The translations under genes and the position numbers were made by a program. The notes beneath the pieces were generated by a model. The model saw nothing but the letters and a program-made list of their open reading frames with translations. It did no database searches and had not been told where the DNA came from. From positions 123,194 through 187,193 of IMG/VR virus record IMGVR_UViG_3300021364_000001: 64,000 nucleotides of DNA; one strand, given 5' to 3'. Position 1 is the stretch's first letter, and the number at the start of each line of letters is the position of its first letter. The DNA comes from a virus. Shown here piece by piece: positions 1 to 7,554 of the stretch.

Positions 1-137
1 GCACTGGTGACACAAGTCTGGGTGTATGTTACACCACCCAGAATGCTAGTCAGTTCTGCAATCAATTCTCTGGTGCGGTCTTCGGCAGTGCCACCCCGCC
101 AATAGTTCTCCATGTAGTTGTCTGACATGTGTGCCAT
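1..137 (-). CDS. Unknown protein, cut by the left window edge
   Basis: An open frame starts with ATG at 137 and runs off the window after about 45 codons (MAHMSDNYMENYWRGG...). Its start shares one base with the gp55 stop codon (TGATG), which is the tight coupling seen elsewhere here. A second ATG three codons in (MSDNYMEN) could be the real start. The visible part is acidic and polar, has one cysteine near the edge, and shows no motif I recognise. It is probably cotranscribed with gp55. The function is unknown. Confidence 0.55.
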   Translation of the reverse strand, partial: MAHMSDNYMENYWRGGTAEDRTRELIAELTSILGGVTYTQTCVTS

Positions 138-628
138 CAGTACCTCGTGTTGGATTCGACTCGGGACTTAATGTAGTTCATGTCTGCCATGTTGTCAAGG
201 TCGTCACTATGCATGACTTCCTCCCATCCCTTACGTTCTAGGATCTTCTCTCTAATTGACTGCTGCCTCTTCTCTTTGGCAATCCTACGCAGGTATGCAT
301 AGTACACAATCTGTGTGAAGTATGCAAACGGGTTGGATGATTTCTCTGGATCAAAGTTATGGATGTACTGAATACAGTTCTCGATACCATCACCAATCAT
401 GTCCTCACGGTACATGTAGTTGATGAAGTTGGGACGATAAGAGAGGTGCGTAGCAATTTTAAGGAAGCATTCACCAATATAGTTCGACACACGAGGTTTG
501 GGTTCACCCTTCTCTGCTGCCTGAGCACACTTGTTACGGTAGATAATCAGTTCATGAAGGAACTGCTTGTTATCTACATAGTGTTCTTTCTTTTTGGCGT
601 TCTTCCGTGCTGGCATAGAAATAGTCAT
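137..628 (-). CDS. 55: Late-transcription sigma factor, T4 gp55-like
   Basis: This 163-aa protein resembles T4 gp55 (185 aa), the small sigma factor that directs host RNA polymerase to late promoters. The best matching part is the middle: MIGDGIENCIQYIHNFDPEK followed by NPFAYFTQIVYYAYLRRI corresponds to the T4 segment with ADGIEASIKGLHNFDETK and NPHAYITQA. This is the sigma region-2-like core that binds polymerase and the -10 element. ATG at 628 is preferred because AAGGA lies about 6 nt upstream. A host-type promoter lies at 653-681. Its expected targets are the TAAATA sites mapped across this window. The C-terminus is shorter than in T4, where a hydrophobic tail contacts the sliding clamp; the end here (NYIKSRVESNTRY) does not obviously match that tail. 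Confidence 0.88.
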   Translation of the reverse strand: MTISMPARKNAKKKEHYVDNKQFLHELIIYRNKCAQAAEKGEPKPRVSNYIGECFLKIATHLSYRPNFINYMYREDMIGDGIENCIQYIHNFDPEKSSNPFAYFTQIVYYAYLRRIAKEKRQQSIREKILERKGWEEVMHSDDLDNMADMNYIKSRVESNTRY

Positions 629-652
629 AGTGGTCCTTCACGGATAGCATAA

Positions 653-681
653 TGTTAACTTATGGTGACAAAAAAGTCAAG
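653..681 (-). promoter_or_regulatory. Host sigma70-type promoter for gp55
   Basis: On the minus strand TTGACT (676-681) is followed after 17 nt by TAACAT (653-658). These match the -35 and -10 consensus at 5/6 and 4/6 positions with ideal spacing. The site lies 25 nt upstream of the gp55 start, in the largest intergenic gap of the window (629-764). No TAAATA late motif is present in this gap, so the late sigma gene seems to be read by the host holoenzyme earlier than its neighbours. Confidence 0.55.
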
Positions 682-764
682 TGACAAAGTGACGGCTTGA
701 CAAGAAGAAGAATTATAATTATAGTAACACAGTCAGGGTTCAGAGACAGAGTACCTTTAAGTTA

Positions 765-1214
765 TTACTTAGAGGATGACTCACTATTGAATATCTTCTC
801 TAAGAAAGATCTTGCTTCATCAACCTTAGACACCAGACCCATACTCTTGTTCATTGGAACTTCGGTCTCAGTGTCTTCTTCATTCATAATCTCTTTTCTA
901 ACCCAACGCTTATACATCATCACTGCTTCCTTTGACATAGGAGCAATGGTAGTAACAGAGGATTCATCTAACACATAGAAGTCTTCATCAGAGAAGTTCA
1001 TCCAGCGGATGAATGCCATAGCAACTTTCTGGTTCTTTGCATCTTCATCAGGATCCAACTCAATGACTTTTGTCTTAGCAGGATTCTGAATGAAGATCAT
1101 ATCTGTCTGAGTATCAGGATCTGTACTAACGAGGATCTCACCTAAGACCTCCTCCCCTGATGTCAGTTTGACTGTGCCGTAGAACTGTTCGTCGTGTCGA
1201 ATGTAATTAATCAT
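765..1214 (-). CDS. Conserved phage protein of unknown function downstream of uvsW
   Basis: This is a 149-aa protein. The N-terminal part (residues about 10-75) has alternating hydrophobic residues typical of a small beta barrel, beginning YGTVKLTSGEEVLGEILV and continuing through IFIQNPAKTKVIEL. The pattern recalls an Sm-like or SH3-like barrel, but that is only an impression of pattern. The C-terminal third is charged and helical (KSMGLVSKVDEARSFLEKIF). The start overlaps the uvsW stop by 8 nt, so the two are probably translated from one message. The position next to recombination genes and gp55 suggests a role in nucleic-acid metabolism, but nothing in the sequence proves it. Confidence 0.75.
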   Translation of the reverse strand: MINYIRHDEQFYGTVKLTSGEEVLGEILVSTDPDTQTDMIFIQNPAKTKVIELDPDEDAKNQKVAMAFIRWMNFSDEDFYVLDESSVTTIAPMSKEAVMMYKRWVRKEIMNEEDTETEVPMNKSMGLVSKVDEARSFLEKIFNSESSSK

Positions 1215-2685
1215 GTTTTAGTTTGATCTCCTTGATTTCGTAATTGAATGACTCTTCTTGATAGATCTTGATTCTTTCAGCAAGATGACGAAGGGTATAA
1301 TTACTTCTGGATCCTCGGGAGCAGTTGTCTGCAATGTCATACAACACTGCCTGCGCCTTGTTTTCACCTTTACGAAGGACACGTCCAATAGATTGAAGGT
1401 TCCTTACTCTCGACTTGGATGGACTAGCAAAAATTACATTGTGTAGATTCTTGATATTGATACCAGTAGAGAAAGTTCCATACGATGCCAGGATGATGGC
1501 ATTGTTTTCTTTCTCACAGATAGATCGTGCTTGTTCACGATCGTAGGCGTCAATGCCACCGTGGATAAAGAAAGTCCTGCGTGGTTCAGGACCGCTCTTG
1601 ACCTTATTATTTAGCATCTCCCACAAAGGGTCCCCGTGCTTCTCCACGTAGTTGAACAGGATGAGAGTGTTACCTTTCAGATCACACGCTAGATTGGTGA
1701 TCAGATTATTTCTCTTACCATGACTGATGATGTAGTCCATCTCCTGATGGTAATCATCGAAAGGAACATACCCATGATTCAGCAGTAGGATATTTACTTT
1801 CAGTGGGGTGAGGTGTCCCTTCTTCATAAGGTCAGCAGTCTTTGTCACCTTGTCACATCGACCAAACAAACCTTCTAACACCAACTGATGAGTGTGCATA
1901 CCATCGAGAGTACCTGTCAGTCCTACGCGGTATTTTGCATCATGGCACTTGGTGAGAATACCTGACAGACTTTTCGCTTTGTATAGGTGTGCCTCGTCAC
2001 CGATGACTACATCAAAGTCCTTGAAGAACTTACGAGGTTCTTTGTAGATACTCTGCCAGGTAGAGATGACCACAGGTGCGTTTGTGTACTTCTCTGTGCC
2101 ACCCATGATCTTGTGACAGTATGCATCTGCCTTCCACCCATATTGTTGGAAGTCTTTGTACATCTGTTCAACCAGAGATACAGTAGGTACAATGATCAGC
2201 ACACGACGATCTAGACCTAGGTGCCAACGCACCAGAGCGTAGATGATCAGAGACTTTCCTGATCCTGTCGGGGATAGTAGAAGTCTGCGATTGTACCTAA
2301 GTGCCTGGTAAATTGCTCGTAACTGGTAATCTCTTGCTTTGAAAGGGAGTCCGAGAGATCTAACAAACCCCGCAGTTGCCTCAGGAGATACGAGTAGTTC
2401 ACATTCATTTGGTTTACCATAGAACTTGCTGTCTTCAACTTCCCATTCATATCCCTTCTCATCCAGAAACTCACACAGATAATCAAAAAGACCCGCATAT
2501 ATCTCCCCAGTAGCAGGAGAGTATAAGCGGATCTTGCCATCCCATTTCCATTTTTGATACTGAGGCATGTACTTTGCCTGAGGAACTTCAAACTGGAAGT
2601 GATCACTCAGTTCTTGATGTACATGTGGTTCTGCTGTTACCTTGACATAGACTTCATTCTTTTTTTCAATCTTAGTAATCACCAT
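1207..2685 (-). CDS. uvsW: UvsW recombination helicase
   Basis: This 492-aa superfamily 2 helicase is close in length to T4 UvsW (about 500 aa). T4 UvsW unwinds branched DNA and R-loops, and helps the switch from origin-dependent to recombination-dependent replication. The N-terminal 110 residues match the extra substrate-binding domain (KWKWDGKIRLYS at 45-56). Motif I is SPTGSGKS (138-145), motif Ia IIVPTVSLVEQM (164-175), motif II DEAH (230-233), motif III VGLTGTLDG (254-262), and motif VI QSIGRVLRKGENK near residue 450. All key residues are present, so it should be active. It overlaps uvsY by 14 nt; the uvsY-uvsW pairing also occurs in T4, in a different gene order. Confidence 0.93.
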   Translation of the reverse strand: MVITKIEKKNEVYVKVTAEPHVHQELSDHFQFEVPQAKYMPQYQKWKWDGKIRLYSPATGEIYAGLFDYLCEFLDEKGYEWEVEDSKFYGKPNECELLVSPEATAGFVRSLGLPFKARDYQLRAIYQALRYNRRLLLSPTGSGKSLIIYALVRWHLGLDRRVLIIVPTVSLVEQMYKDFQQYGWKADAYCHKIMGGTEKYTNAPVVISTWQSIYKEPRKFFKDFDVVIGDEAHLYKAKSLSGILTKCHDAKYRVGLTGTLDGMHTHQLVLEGLFGRCDKVTKTADLMKKGHLTPLKVNILLLNHGYVPFDDYHQEMDYIISHGKRNNLITNLACDLKGNTLILFNYVEKHGDPLWEMLNNKVKSGPEPRRTFFIHGGIDAYDREQARSICEKENNAIILASYGTFSTGINIKNLHNVIFASPSKSRVRNLQSIGRVLRKGENKAQAVLYDIADNCSRGSRSNYTLRHLAERIKIYQEESFNYEIKEIKLKHD

Positions 2686-3094
2686 GTCGTCTCAGATCAA
2701 TGAAATTCTTAATCTGGAACCCACGAGAGGAACACTGTTTAAGAATCTGTTCTAAGTAATTTATACAAGTTTCAAGGTAGTCGATCTTCTGCTTGTTTCT
2801 CAACCAGTCTTCGTCTGCCCAGATGTATGTGGTGATGTCAGTTTTGAGTACCTTATGATTGAATGGTTTCTCAGCGTATACCTTAGCGGGTGCCTTGCCT
2901 GAGTAGTATTCAAACTTCTGTTTGTACAGCATCTTTGCTTTGGTCTCAGCATCCGATAGCATCAGTTTGAACTGGGACCAGATGTTCAGGTACTTCTCGT
3001 GGATAACAGTGACCTTGAAGTTTTCAGTGTCGAGATCGTTCTGGTCTACAACACAGTCCTCTCTCCACATCTCACGGATTTCATCTAATGTCAT
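2672..3094 (-). CDS. uvsY: UvsY recombination mediator protein
   Basis: This 140-aa protein matches T4 UvsY (137 aa) in length, in the central YYSGKAP-type segment (T4 has YYSGRGD), and in the C-terminal SRGFQIKNFIDLRR, which parallels SRGFAIKHIQDMR in T4. UvsY is a hexameric mediator that displaces gp32 and loads UvsX recombinase on single-stranded DNA. The start forms an ATGA overlap with the stop of the upstream gp3-like gene, and the end overlaps uvsW. The neighbours fit recombination-dependent replication and repair. No uvsX or gp32 gene is inside this window. Confidence 0.9.
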   Translation of the reverse strand: MTLDEIREMWREDCVVDQNDLDTENFKVTVIHEKYLNIWSQFKLMLSDAETKAKMLYKQKFEYYSGKAPAKVYAEKPFNHKVLKTDITTYIWADEDWLRNKQKIDYLETCINYLEQILKQCSSRGFQIKNFIDLRRHGDY

Positions 3095-3663
3095 TCAAGT
3101 GTGGTCCTCCTTGCACCTTCTTTGTCTACGATGTCATACGAAGTATACCTGAACTCGACTGATGCCGTGGCATACTCTGTACCATCAATAGTAGCATTAA
3201 ATTCCAGAGCATTCAACGACACAGGGAACAAGTCCTTGAAGTTGACAAAGAAGTTAGTCTGCATGTTAGAGTTCATGACAGCAAGAGAACCATCACAACG
3301 TGGTGTGTACTGCTCTTCATAGTCTCCACGTTCCCACGTATGGTTACCACCACTGATACCACGCATCCAGTTGTGGATAATCAAATAATTTTCTAAGTCT
3401 TCGTCTACCAGGAACGTCAGTGTGAACGGTTCGTAGTTCAAACCATGAGCATCCCACGGTACAGGGCGACCCAGCATAGTAGGTTGCTCGATCGTGTTCA
3501 GTCCGATACCAGGAATGTTTGCAGACTGTGAGAAGTAAGGCACCTTGGGGAACTGTTCCAACAGCATCTTAAACCCAATAGGCGACAAGAAGTTTCTGTT
3601 ATCCAGCTGCTTGGTCCACAGTGCTGTAAGATCCTGGTTGTTCTCTACGCCATACAGTGCCAT
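3091..3663 (-). CDS. 3: Tail completion/sheath stabiliser protein, probably gp3-like
   Basis: This 190-aa protein begins MALYGVENNQDL and has the layout of T4-type tail-tube-fold proteins: an N-terminal segment with PYFSQSANIPGIGLNTIEQP, then YEPFTLTFLVDEDLENYLII, and a C-terminal strand region ALEFNATIDGTEYATASVEF. gp3 (176 aa in T4) caps the tail tube before head joining. The position between gp23 and uvsY agrees with what I recall of cyanomyovirus gene order. The tube fold is shared by gp19 and gp54, so the family is better supported than the exact gp3 identity. The start shares one base with the stop of the 60-aa membrane gene. A CATAAATA element lies 38 nt upstream. Confidence 0.6.
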   Translation of the reverse strand: MALYGVENNQDLTALWTKQLDNRNFLSPIGFKMLLEQFPKVPYFSQSANIPGIGLNTIEQPTMLGRPVPWDAHGLNYEPFTLTFLVDEDLENYLIIHNWMRGISGGNHTWERGDYEEQYTPRCDGSLAVMNSNMQTNFFVNFKDLFPVSLNALEFNATIDGTEYATASVEFRYTSYDIVDKEGARRTTLE

Positions 3664-3845
3664 TACTTGTTCCTCAGGAGTTCTTCGATTCTTCTCCTGG
3701 TATTTATGGCATCCTCTTTCTCTTTTTCACAATGACGATATCCTCCCTTTGAATGGTAGATCATATGACCTTGATAGATCATAGTGATACCAAACAAAAA
3801 GAGGAGAACAACTCCAATCCAATCTATAAGTGTGGATTGATCCAT
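3663..3845 (-). CDS. Small single-pass membrane protein (60 aa)
   Basis: The protein has a hydrophobic helix at about residues 9-30 (IGVVLLFLFGITMIYQGHMI), followed by a charged cytoplasmic-looking tail rich in K, E and R that ends RRRIEELLRNK. It overlaps the upstream 72-aa membrane protein gene by 22 nt and the gp3-like gene by 1 nt, as expected for a real gene in a compact phage operon. I do not recognise the family. Pairing with another small membrane protein suggests a role at the host membrane, but this is only inference. Confidence 0.6.
   Translation of the reverse strand: MDQSTLIDWIGVVLLFLFGITMIYQGHMIYHSKGGYRHCEKEKEDAINTRRRIEELLRNK
3701..3708 (-). promoter_or_regulatory. Candidate late promoter (CATAAATA) before the gp3-like gene
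   Basis: CATAAATA differs from the T4 late consensus TATAAATA at one position. It sits inside the 60-aa gene, 38 nt upstream of the gp3-like start, a spacing similar to other candidate sites here. It is weaker evidence than the intergenic sites. Confidence 0.4.
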
Positions 3846-4042
3846 GGCACAACAGGAGGGATCACTCCAATAAGTCGAAGCAGACCCTCAGCAAAAAGTG
3901 CAAGAACAACCCACCCAACACACATAGAGATAATTGAAGCATTACGATTGTGCTTTCGTATGGCAGCATCGATCATCTCCTGTACACGTTCTTCTGTGAG
4001 TCTCTCTGGGATCTCTACATCGTTACCCCAGTTCCATTTCAT
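3824..4042 (-). CDS. Small membrane-anchored protein (72 aa)
   Basis: The first 35 residues are polar and probably helical (MKWNWGNDVEIPERLTEERV, then QEMIDAAIRKHNR). One hydrophobic segment follows at about 37-62 (IISMCVGWVVLALFAEGLLR), and the end is rich in proline and tryptophan (VIPPVVPWINPHL). The start forms an ATGA overlap with the upstream 51-aa gene. No family is recognised. The soluble N-terminal helix with a C-terminal anchor suggests a membrane-tethered accessory factor. Confidence 0.6.
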   Translation of the reverse strand: MKWNWGNDVEIPERLTEERVQEMIDAAIRKHNRNASIISMCVGWVVLALFAEGLLRLIGVIPPVVPWINPHL

Positions 4043-4194
4043 GCTTCTTCTCCATACCAGAAGTCTGCCCAGTCCTCAGCATCTCCTTCGTATACTGGAC
4101 AGGGTTCTTCCATAAGGATGTCTGTCTTCATCCTCAGAGTTCTCTCGTGCAACTCAGGAAGCATTTCGTCGATGAAGTCTAGATCCTTGTTCAT
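4039..4194 (-). CDS. Small acidic protein (51 aa), unknown
   Basis: This short frame reads MNKDLDFIDEMLPELHERTL and ends EDWADFWYGEEA. It is strongly acidic with a probable amphipathic helix in the first half and aromatic residues at the C-terminus. Its start forms an ATGA overlap with the upstream 49-aa frame, and its stop forms another with the 72-aa gene. This chain of coupled frames is the main reason to call it real. The function is unknown. Confidence 0.55.
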   Translation of the reverse strand: MNKDLDFIDEMLPELHERTLRMKTDILMEEPCPVYEGDAEDWADFWYGEEA

Positions 4195-4340
4195 TGGCGG
4201 TACTCATTCAGAATATCTAGGACTGCATTATAGGCGGCATGGGCACCGTCGTGCCATTCCCCACTTTTGTCTTTATGTTCTCCGTCATAGAGAGCAGTCT
4301 TTAACTTGTAGATCCTCGCCTGAATTTCTGGTTTCAGCAT
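4191..4340 (-). CDS. Small protein (49 aa), first gene after the gp23 terminator
   Basis: The frame reads MLKPEIQARIYKLKTALYDG and continues to HAAYNAVLDILNEYRQ, and it looks helical. The ATG at 4340 is chosen because AGAGGA lies just upstream; an in-frame ATG at 4355 would add five residues. A late-type element (GTTAAATA) lies 37 nt upstream, and the gene starts the coupled string of small frames that leads to the gp3-like gene. No family is recognised. Confidence 0.55.
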   Translation of the reverse strand: MLKPEIQARIYKLKTALYDGEHKDKSGEWHDGAHAAYNAVLDILNEYRQ

Positions 4341-4376
4341 GATTCCTCTCGGCATGGTCTTCCATAGTATAATTAC

Positions 4377-4384
4377 TATTTAAC
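4377..4384 (-). promoter_or_regulatory. Candidate late promoter (GTTAAATA) after gp23
   Basis: On the minus strand GTTAAATA is followed by GTAATTATAC. The core TAAATA followed by GTA is shared with several other sites in the window. The site lies directly after the gp23 terminator and 37 nt before the 49-aa gene, which is the expected place for a restart of transcription. Confidence 0.55.
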
Positions 4385-4409
4385 AAAAAAGGGGTCCCGA
4401 AGGACCCCC
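4385..4409 (-). terminator. Intrinsic terminator after gp23
   Basis: The minus-strand RNA would form a 7-bp stem GGGGUCC/GGACCCC closed by a UUCG tetraloop, followed directly by UUUUUUG. It lies 27 nt past the gp23 stop codon. A stable C(UUCG)G loop plus a run of six U is a textbook rho-independent terminator, and it would insulate the very highly expressed capsid message from the genes beyond. Confidence 0.9.
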
Positions 4410-4435
4410 AAGAAGACTCGTTTGTGAGCAATCGA

Positions 4436-5782
4436 TCACATGAGGTTATCGACCAGCACACGACGATAGTAGCGGTTGGCGTTAGCAGTAAGAGCACCGC
4501 TCCCCTGCGTTGTTCCTTCTGCAAACGGGTTCGCAACCATGCCGTAGCGGGTCTTGAAGCCGATCTTGGGCTGGAATGTATCCTGTCCAACGGCGCGAAC
4601 CATTTGGAGGGGCACATAGGGGCAGTAGAACAGACCAGCATCGTAGGCGCTAGAACCTTTGTAACCAGCCACATAGAAGTGACGGTCAGAAACGTTAGCG
4701 GAATAGGGGTCAACGTAGACCTTGATGCGTCCGTTCAGTGTACCAGCCAGGGTGCTGCTGTTGTCATCGGGAAGCAGGTTGCTATTACCCGAGAGAGCAG
4801 GGGTGTAATCCAGAACACCTGCCATGGACAGTGCCGAAGCAACGTCAGCAGAACAGATGAGGATGTTACCCTTCCCGCGACGAGTCTCATGACCGATAGC
4901 GTTCATGTCGCGCTCGATCTGGAAAAGGAGACCCTTGAACTTCTCAACCGACCAGCGACCGTTGGAATCAACGTCGAGGTCAAAGATGCCAGCAGTAGCT
5001 GTGTTGTTCTGAGCGCCAGGGCGAGCAATGCGGTATACGGTACGTACAACTTCGCGGTTGATCTCAGCCAGAACCTCAGTAGAGAGGATGTTGGCAAGCT
5101 CAGACTCAGCATCGAGACCATGAACAGCTTTCAGGTCTTGGGCGAGTTCAAGCGAGTATTCTGCTTTCAGAGCACGGGACTTGGCGGTGACGGTGACCTT
5201 CTCGATGGAGAAGTTCATTTCAGCGAAGGCATTGCCTGCTGCATCGCCCAGTGCCTCAGCCTCAGCAGTCGGCATACCGTCAGAGACGGTGTAGGTGCCG
5301 CTGTCATTCAGCAGACCAGGGTTGGTGCCGCTCTGGGCGGTACGACCGAGGTTCGATGCTGCGTTCTCAGCAGAGAACTCCGAATCGGCTTCGTTGAAGA
5401 AGGCTTCGGTGCCAGCGGTACGGTTGGTGCCATAGCGTGAACGCATGGCAAAGATGAGACCAGTAGGACCAGTCATCGGTTGAACGCCTGCGATATCATA
5501 GGCGATCAGCTTAGGCATCGAGCGACGGATCAGCGAGATCAGTACGGGGTCGAAACCAGCGACAGGACCAGTGGCAGTGCTGCTACCAGAGAAACCAGCG
5601 GTGCCAGCACTCATGGTGGGGGCGGCTTCACTCAGCACGCCTGCTTCCTCACGGAGGAACTTTTCTTGGTTTTCGAGCAGGATAGAGGTGACAGCCTTTC
5701 TATATTTGTCCGAAATGTTGTTCAGTTCGGAGTGTTCCAGAATGGGTGCCCACTTTTCCTGCAAAGATTCAGAGTTGAACAT
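4436..5782 (-). CDS. 23: Major capsid protein gp23
   Basis: This 448-aa protein is the expected size for cyanomyovirus gp23 (T4 521 aa). It has the HK97-type capsid layout: N-terminal propeptide, then conserved VLISLIRRSMPKLIAYDIAG and QPMTGPTGLIFAMRSRYG. Later segments include SRALKAEYSLELAQDLKAVH and the C-terminal QPKIGFKTRYGMVANPFAEG. The gp21 cleavage rule (L/I-x-E before a small residue) predicts processing at LSE-A, after residue 52, to give a mature start at AAPTMSAG. The gene sits downstream of gp22 and is closed by a strong terminator. I find no TAAATA element directly upstream, so it is probably read through from the gp22 promoter. Confidence 0.96.
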   Translation of the reverse strand: MFNSESLQEKWAPILEHSELNNISDKYRKAVTSILLENQEKFLREEAGVLSEAAPTMSAGTAGFSGSSTATGPVAGFDPVLISLIRRSMPKLIAYDIAGVQPMTGPTGLIFAMRSRYGTNRTAGTEAFFNEADSEFSAENAASNLGRTAQSGTNPGLLNDSGTYTVSDGMPTAEAEALGDAAGNAFAEMNFSIEKVTVTAKSRALKAEYSLELAQDLKAVHGLDAESELANILSTEVLAEINREVVRTVYRIARPGAQNNTATAGIFDLDVDSNGRWSVEKFKGLLFQIERDMNAIGHETRRGKGNILICSADVASALSMAGVLDYTPALSGNSNLLPDDNSSTLAGTLNGRIKVYVDPYSANVSDRHFYVAGYKGSSAYDAGLFYCPYVPLQMVRAVGQDTFQPKIGFKTRYGMVANPFAEGTTQGSGALTANANRYYRRVLVDNLM

Positions 5783-5820
5783 TTGCTTTTTTACCTTTAT
5801 TGGATAGTGGAACTAGTAAA

Positions 5821-6858
5821 TCACTTAGCCCAGCGGGAAAGTGCTTGGACGTAGGCAGACATAGTGTCGCCAACTTCCTGATTCTCAACCTGAACGTCCT
5901 CAGTAACCTCAGTTACTTCGGGCTTGGTGGAGAAATACGACTCACGAAGGGTCGCAACCTTCCCACGGAAGGATTCTTCATCATCAAACTCAACTCCCTC
6001 AGCAAGAGATGCCATCTTTTCGCGTTGCGAAAGGGACAGACCCTCACTCAGTTCGCTCACAATCCCATTCTTGATATAACCGCCGATCTCCTTAGTGAGA
6101 CCAACGTTCTCTTCGATTTGTTCGTTGAGTTTATTTTGCATGATGTCAAGTTGCTCGGTCATTTCGTCAACCAAGTCAACTTTCTCGTCGGGAAGTTCGA
6201 TAGAATTCTCGACGAAAACCTGTTTGAGTCCAGCAAGGACAGACTCAGCCATCTCGGTCTTGATACCGTGCTCGATAGCGAGTTCATTGTCCTTTGCCCA
6301 CTTGTTGACAGCAAACGAAAGATACTCGTCTACTTGCTCAGCAAGTTCAGCCTTGACAGACTCAATTTCTTCTTCAAGAACCTTAGCGTAATCGCCATGG
6401 ATACGATCCAGTTCTTCGTTGAGGCGGGAAACAACTGCCGCTTCAAAGATGGTAGCAGCCTTCTCCTTGAATGCTTCGCTCAGGTCTTCACCTTCGGTCA
6501 GCGCAGCAACGTCAGCAGAGAGGTCGATAGCAATGGTTTCGACTTCTTCTTCCTCAGCAATCACTTCCTCGCCTTCGTTCTCAACGTGATCGAAGGTAGG
6601 TTTCTTGGAGAGAGTGTCTTGCTTGTTACCCGAAGCATCGGAAGGCTTAGTGGTAGGAGCGGAAGCACTCTTGGCGACGATCTTATACTTGTTGCTCTCG
6701 TCGTCAGGCTTGCTGTTTTGAGGAGTAGGACCACCCAGGTCCTGAACGCCACCCAGGGAGGAACCGTCGTCCGACAGTTTACCCTGCGGGTCGGCAGGCT
6801 TGGCACCAGCAGTCACGCTGGATTCTTCAATGGTTGTTTCTTCAATCTTGTCAGACAT
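5821..6858 (-). CDS. 22: Prohead core scaffolding protein gp22
   Basis: This 345-aa acidic protein is the main internal scaffold of the T4-type prohead, later digested by gp21. Residues 1-115 are a low-complexity acidic extension rich in P, S, E and D. Residues about 115-290 are predicted helical with coiled-coil character (EEELDRIHGDYAKVLEEEIE, later DIMQNKLNEQIEENVGLTKE). The C-terminus (SAYVQALSRWAK) is basic and aromatic, like the capsid-contacting end of T4 gp22. It is longer than T4 gp22 (269 aa) because of the N-terminal extension. It lies between gp21 and gp23 as in T4, with a late-type element just upstream. Confidence 0.9.
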   Translation of the reverse strand: MSDKIEETTIEESSVTAGAKPADPQGKLSDDGSSLGGVQDLGGPTPQNSKPDDESNKYKIVAKSASAPTTKPSDASGNKQDTLSKKPTFDHVENEGEEVIAEEEEVETIAIDLSADVAALTEGEDLSEAFKEKAATIFEAAVVSRLNEELDRIHGDYAKVLEEEIESVKAELAEQVDEYLSFAVNKWAKDNELAIEHGIKTEMAESVLAGLKQVFVENSIELPDEKVDLVDEMTEQLDIMQNKLNEQIEENVGLTKEIGGYIKNGIVSELSEGLSLSQREKMASLAEGVEFDDEESFRGKVATLRESYFSTKPEVTEVTEDVQVENQEVGDTMSAYVQALSRWAK

Positions 6859-6897
6859 TGTGTTCCTCTTGCTGTGGTTGCTGTGATTGCTACTAAT

Positions 6898-6905
6898 TAT
6901 TTATG
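6898..6905 (-). promoter_or_regulatory. Candidate late promoter (CATAAATA) for gp22-gp23
   Basis: CATAAATA followed by ATTAGTAG lies in the short gap between the gp21 stop and the gp22 start, 40 nt before the ATG. It is the nearest late-type element upstream of the major capsid gene. Confidence 0.6.
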
Positions 6906-6906
6906 A

Positions 6907-7554
6907 TTACAGATTTTTCAGAAACTCTGAAAACGCGGAGATCTTTCTCTCTTCCAACTGGGTTTGCGCGGCATTATCGATTCGTCTTTTGATCTCATCG
7001 ATTTTAGATTCGGCAATGTTACCATTTGCCCACACCCATTCCTTACCTTCCATAATCCCGTTGACAAATGCCTCAGGGGCAGAAGGATCTGCTACGATGT
7101 CAGCAGCAGTGGCGAGCATAAAATCCTCACCAACGATCTTGACACCGTTCTCTTCCTTGATAGAACCGAGACCGCGTGAAGACACACCCAACTTCACACC
7201 CTCGTCAAGCAGTTGCTTAGCGATCTTACCCATCGGTGTTTCTAGCAGTCTTGCTTTACCGATGAAGTTATTACCTTCTCTTTGGAGAGATGTAATAAGG
7301 TGGGAAGCACGATCCAAATTAATAGTAGGACCATCGGGATGACCCAGTTCACCCAGAGCACGACCAGTTTTAACGAAATTTTCGTTATACTTCTGAACCT
7401 CACGCTCCATGGTTCTCATGGGATACATGCGACCGTTACGGTTGGTGATTTCTGCTTGAAGAAAAACACCTTCAATAAAGGTGTTACGCTTGCCGTTCTT
7501 ACCCTCGGTAATTACGATTCTTGCGTCTTCAATCTTCTCCGTTATCAGTTTCAT
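6907..7554 (-). CDS. 21: Prohead core protease gp21
   Basis: This 215-aa serine protease matches the T4 length (212 aa). It matures the prohead by cutting scaffold, capsid and internal proteins after L/I-x-E. Start: the open frame extends upstream to 7656, but ATG at 7554 (MKLITEKIEDARIV) is preceded by AGAGGA and gives the normal N-terminus. Probable catalytic histidine and serine lie in GELGHPDGPT (H72) and GVSSRGLG (S125 or S126). The C-terminus (AFSEFLKNL) is conserved in T4-like phages as I recall. The start overlaps the gp67-like gene by 26 nt, which suggests translational coupling. Likely substrates in this window include gp22, gp23 and the basic proteins at 20057-21979. Confidence 0.92.
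   Translation of the reverse strand: MKLITEKIEDARIVITEGKNGKRNTFIEGVFLQAEITNRNGRMYPMRTMEREVQKYNENFVKTGRALGELGHPDGPTINLDRASHLITSLQREGNNFIGKARLLETPMGKIAKQLLDEGVKLGVSSRGLGSIKEENGVKIVGEDFMLATAADIVADPSAPEAFVNGIMEGKEWVWANGNIAESKIDEIKRRIDNAAQTQLEERKISAFSEFLKNL

Noticed and set aside
629-764. Possible tRNA or small RNA in the largest gap
   Set aside because: No cloverleaf or T-loop sequence is seen; the gap is explained by a promoter and leader for gp55.
4424-5440. Long plus-strand open frame (338 codons) opposite gp23
   Set aside because: It is fully antisense to the major capsid gene, has no plausible domain or ribosome site, and reflects the codon bias of gp23.
5783-5820. Late promoter directly before gp23
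   Set aside because: Only AATAAAGG is present, which breaks the TAAATA core; gp23 is more likely read from upstream.
5800-6906. Plus-strand open frame of 368 codons opposite gp22
   Set aside because: Antisense shadow of a glutamate-rich gene; the leucine/serine/phenylalanine-rich product is typical of reverse-complement reading.
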